This document shows, piece after piece, positions 48,309 through 50,284 of a stretch of DNA of 50,284 nt. The translations under genes were made by a program, and so were the position numbers. This DNA comes from a virus: positions 1 through 50,284 of the IMG/VR virus record IMGVR_UViG_3300046028_002248; one strand, written 5' to 3'. Each line of letters starts with the position of its first letter. Within the stretch, counting starts at the first letter, position 1. The notes under the pieces are model-generated. The model saw only the letters and a program-made list of their open reading frames with translations, made no database searches and had not been told where the DNA came from.

Positions 48309-50176
48309 GAGTTACCCCTGCGACCGTCTTGCCTGATGTCAATACGCGGGCTACCTAGTTGCCACTGAGTGCCAAGCTGACTAGACTCAAGCTTTAAGAT
48401 CATTTGACGACCACGAACCCTGACATAAACCTGACCAGTAAACTCTTCAATAGGGACGGTAGCTGTACGAGCAATGGTTGCATTGCTGTTGCCCCCTACA
48501 GAAATAGGGTCGTTAAAGCCTGAGCCAGAGTTCTGCATTGGGATTAAAGTCATGGTGACTTGCGGAGCGTTTGCGCCCGTAGACCCACTAAAGGTAATGT
48601 CTGGAAGCATACGCCACACAAAACCAAAGTGATGGCCGTCATCAATATCAAACTCAGCAGTTTCAATGACCGCGTTAATTGCAGTGGTAACTTCTGTTGA
48701 GTTATCGTCTACACCGTACTCATGGTAGACGACGTTGTTGATGTCTGTAGCGGCCATTGGGTAGTTACGCAAGCCGGAGTCAAGCCATGCGGTTCTAACC
48801 ATGTTGCCGTAATACCATACGCCTTCGCCGTTGTTCTCAAAATAGTTGTAGACCACGTACCGGTCAATTGAGGAGGACGATGCTGAACAATAGAAGAACC
48901 AAACTTCATTAAAGCCTTCATTGGTACTGGCAAAAAATTGATCTGACTGTTCTGCATTAATATCTTCAAAAATAAATTTACGTAAGTCGCAACGTAATGT
49001 TTGAACGCGACCGTCGTATTTGTAGAACTTGTCTACACCCATCCAATAAACCACACCTGAACCAATTGCCACAGCGTTTTGGCTGGCAATAGAAATGTTG
49101 TCACCTAGCAGCTGGGAACTCCAAATGACTGGCGGGCCTTGGTATTGTAAAGAATACAGCGTTGAATCCGTGTACACCAAAATCTCTTGGCGAGTCTGAA
49201 GCGCAGTCACAATCTTGGAGCCATGTGACAACAGTAAACTACCGGCTTGGTTTGTAGCTGCGGGCGTCCACATTGCAATGTCTTCTTGATCCGACCAGCG
49301 AAGCAACATCTGGTTTTGCACAATACTGCCGTAGTCGTTTACACCAAACGCAAACACAAACCTTGACGCATCAGAAACAAGTAAATAGTTCTGCATCAAC
49401 GGAACGTCCGATGCGCCAACCAAACTAGAAACTAAAACCCCTCTGGTGGTTAACCCAGTAGCATTGTCCCAGTAATAGATTTCTCCACCACGGTAACCAA
49501 AGACTAAGTTTTCACCAAAGTTTGACTGGCTCCAAATCCGGATTGGAAAGCTCGTAGATGTACCAACACCCCAACCACCAGTACCCCATCCACCTGCACC
49601 CCATCCCAGAACAGGCAGGGCAGTAGCAGGGCCAACGTTAATTTGATACGCAGCCACCACAGCCGCGCCGCCATAGGATCCAGCTGGAATAGCAGATGCT
49701 ACAGTGATTGTGTAGGTATCTACAGTCAGAACTGTAATTTGGTACTCTTGATTCCAAGTGGTCGCGTATGTGCCGGTAGCACCGCTGAATGTGACAAAGT
49801 CGCCCGTTACCCCGCCGTGAGCGGTATCGGTTACTGTAACTGTGGTTGTCCCGTTACCGGCAAAAGGATCGTTGTTAATTGTGGGGGCTGGAACTACCCG
49901 CAGTGGGGTAATGTCGTAGTATGTGCCGCCAAACTCAATGTAAAACTTTAAATTGGTTCCAACGCTTAACAAGTTAGCGCCGCCTAACGTCACCCAGTTC
50001 CACAAAGAACGGCAAACCCCAAGGAAAAAATTGGCTGAAATGCGTGTCCACCCACCGATTTTCTCAGGTGTACCTTGACGAAAGCGCACCTTGTCGGACA
50101 CATAGTATCCGTTTTCATTGGTATAACGAGTGTTCTCTCTGTTTACACCGGCTTTCAGGGTAAGTTTTTTGAGCAT
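48305..50176 (-). CDS. Tail tube/nozzle-like protein
   Basis: 623 residues. LTLKAGVNRENTRYTNENGY, VSDKVRFRQGTPEKIGGWTR and FLGVCRSLWNWVTLGGANLL are the opening of a podovirus tail family likened to P22 gp10-type nozzles (beta-propeller-like). A Gly/Trp repeat (GWGAGGWGTGGWGVGTS) lies near residue 195, after a beta insertion with TTVTVTDTAHGGVTGDFVTF. Late WSD and tyrosine-rich strands are visible. The start overlaps nothing; the end overlaps the next gene by ATGA. Family recall is good; structural role is by analogy. Confidence 0.78.
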   Translation of the reverse strand: MLKKLTLKAGVNRENTRYTNENGYYVSDKVRFRQGTPEKIGGWTRISANFFLGVCRSLWNWVTLGGANLLSVGTNLKFYIEFGGTYYDITPLRVVPAPTINNDPFAGNGTTTVTVTDTAHGGVTGDFVTFSGATGTYATTWNQEYQITVLTVDTYTITVASAIPAGSYGGAAVVAAYQINVGPATALPVLGWGAGGWGTGGWGVGTSTSFPIRIWSQSNFGENLVFGYRGGEIYYWDNATGLTTRGVLVSSLVGASDVPLMQNYLLVSDASRFVFAFGVNDYGSIVQNQMLLRWSDQEDIAMWTPAATNQAGSLLLSHGSKIVTALQTRQEILVYTDSTLYSLQYQGPPVIWSSQLLGDNISIASQNAVAIGSGVVYWMGVDKFYKYDGRVQTLRCDLRKFIFEDINAEQSDQFFASTNEGFNEVWFFYCSASSSSIDRYVVYNYFENNGEGVWYYGNMVRTAWLDSGLRNYPMAATDINNVVYHEYGVDDNSTEVTTAINAVIETAEFDIDDGHHFGFVWRMLPDITFSGSTGANAPQVTMTLIPMQNSGSGFNDPISVGGNSNATIARTATVPIEEFTGQVYVRVRGRQMILKLESSQLGTQWQLGSPRIDIRQDGRRGNS

Positions 50177-50184
50177 CGGCAGTC

Positions 50185-50284
50185 CTACGAAAGAAACACG
50201 GCGCGTTCGTCGATGCGACGTTTTTGCAGCCCTTTGAGAATTTTACCCCCCGCCATGCAATACTTCAAGAGTTCTTCTGCCGCA
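50185..50284 (-). CDS. 3' end of a gene cut by the right edge
   Basis: Only 32 residues are visible: AEELLKYCMAGGKILKGLQK then RRIDERAVFLS and a TAG stop, eight bases before the nozzle-like gene's start. The frame is open to the window edge. The basic helix and its place suggest a late structural gene, but the family cannot be named from so short a piece. Confidence 0.55.
   Translation of the reverse strand, partial: AAEELLKYCMAGGKILKGLQKRRIDERAVFLS

Noticed and set aside
1-50284. Simple circular closure of the window
   Set aside because: Joining base 50284 to base 1 puts the left-edge gene into a frame that stops after 13 unrelated residues, and the right-edge fragment is in another frame, so sequence is missing between them.

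Overview
The window looks like most of the genome of a tailed, podovirus-like bacteriophage. It carries a small/large terminase pair, a portal, a scaffold, an HK97-fold-type major capsid protein, head-tail adaptors and a tail/nozzle-like protein, but no long tape-measure or contractile-tail genes. Sigma70-type promoters (TTGACA/TATAAT-like) and TTCG-loop terminators suggest transcription by a host bacterial RNA polymerase. Several small proteins resemble families I know mainly from freshwater or Burkholderiales phages, so a proteobacterial, perhaps freshwater, host is plausible but not proven. I found no rRNA, tRNA, integrase or CRISPR array.

Layout. (1) 1-14,856, minus strand: packaging and head genes, read right to left. 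Order: terS, a LexA-like DNA-binding protein, terL, portal, a GroES-like co-chaperonin, scaffold, decoration proteins, major capsid, a run of small basic proteins, two adaptors, then a gene cut by the left edge. (2) 15,068-18,871, plus strand: an early-type operon of about twelve small overlapping genes of mostly unknown function, behind a strong promoter with a dyad operator. (3) 18,864-24,134, minus strand: a second early-type operon ending in ParB-like, SF2 helicase and Toprim primase genes. (4) 24,135-24,936: about 800 bases without a gene. This holds a compact candidate small RNA with its own promoter, a pseudoknot and a U-tract, plus other long inverted repeats. (5) 24,937-25,398, minus strand: a RuvC-like resolvase. 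(6) 25,477-29,374, plus strand: an RNA polymerase alpha-CTD-like protein, a Cas4/RecB-like nuclease, an ERF annealing protein, an RHH protein and small genes. (7) 29,358-50,284, minus strand: a 4,347-residue polyvalent protein (methyltransferase, helicase, metallopeptidase signature), three probable internal virion/injection proteins and the tail/nozzle-like protein. If the genome is circular, regions 7 and 1 form one continuous late operon, but the two edges do not join in frame, so some sequence is missing between them.

How it may work together. The plus and minus early operons and the recombination operon start at short intergenic hubs whose promoter spacers share a CATGAA half-site. A separate palindrome, ACATTAACA-(N1-2)-TGTTAATGT, occurs five times, three of them in the scarce intergenic DNA. 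Candidate readers of these sites encoded here are the LexA-like protein, the ParB-like protein and the RHH protein. The alpha-CTD-like protein may redirect host RNA polymerase. Replication would use the helicase, primase, ERF, nuclease and RuvC-like proteins. No replicative DNA polymerase or endolysin was recognised.
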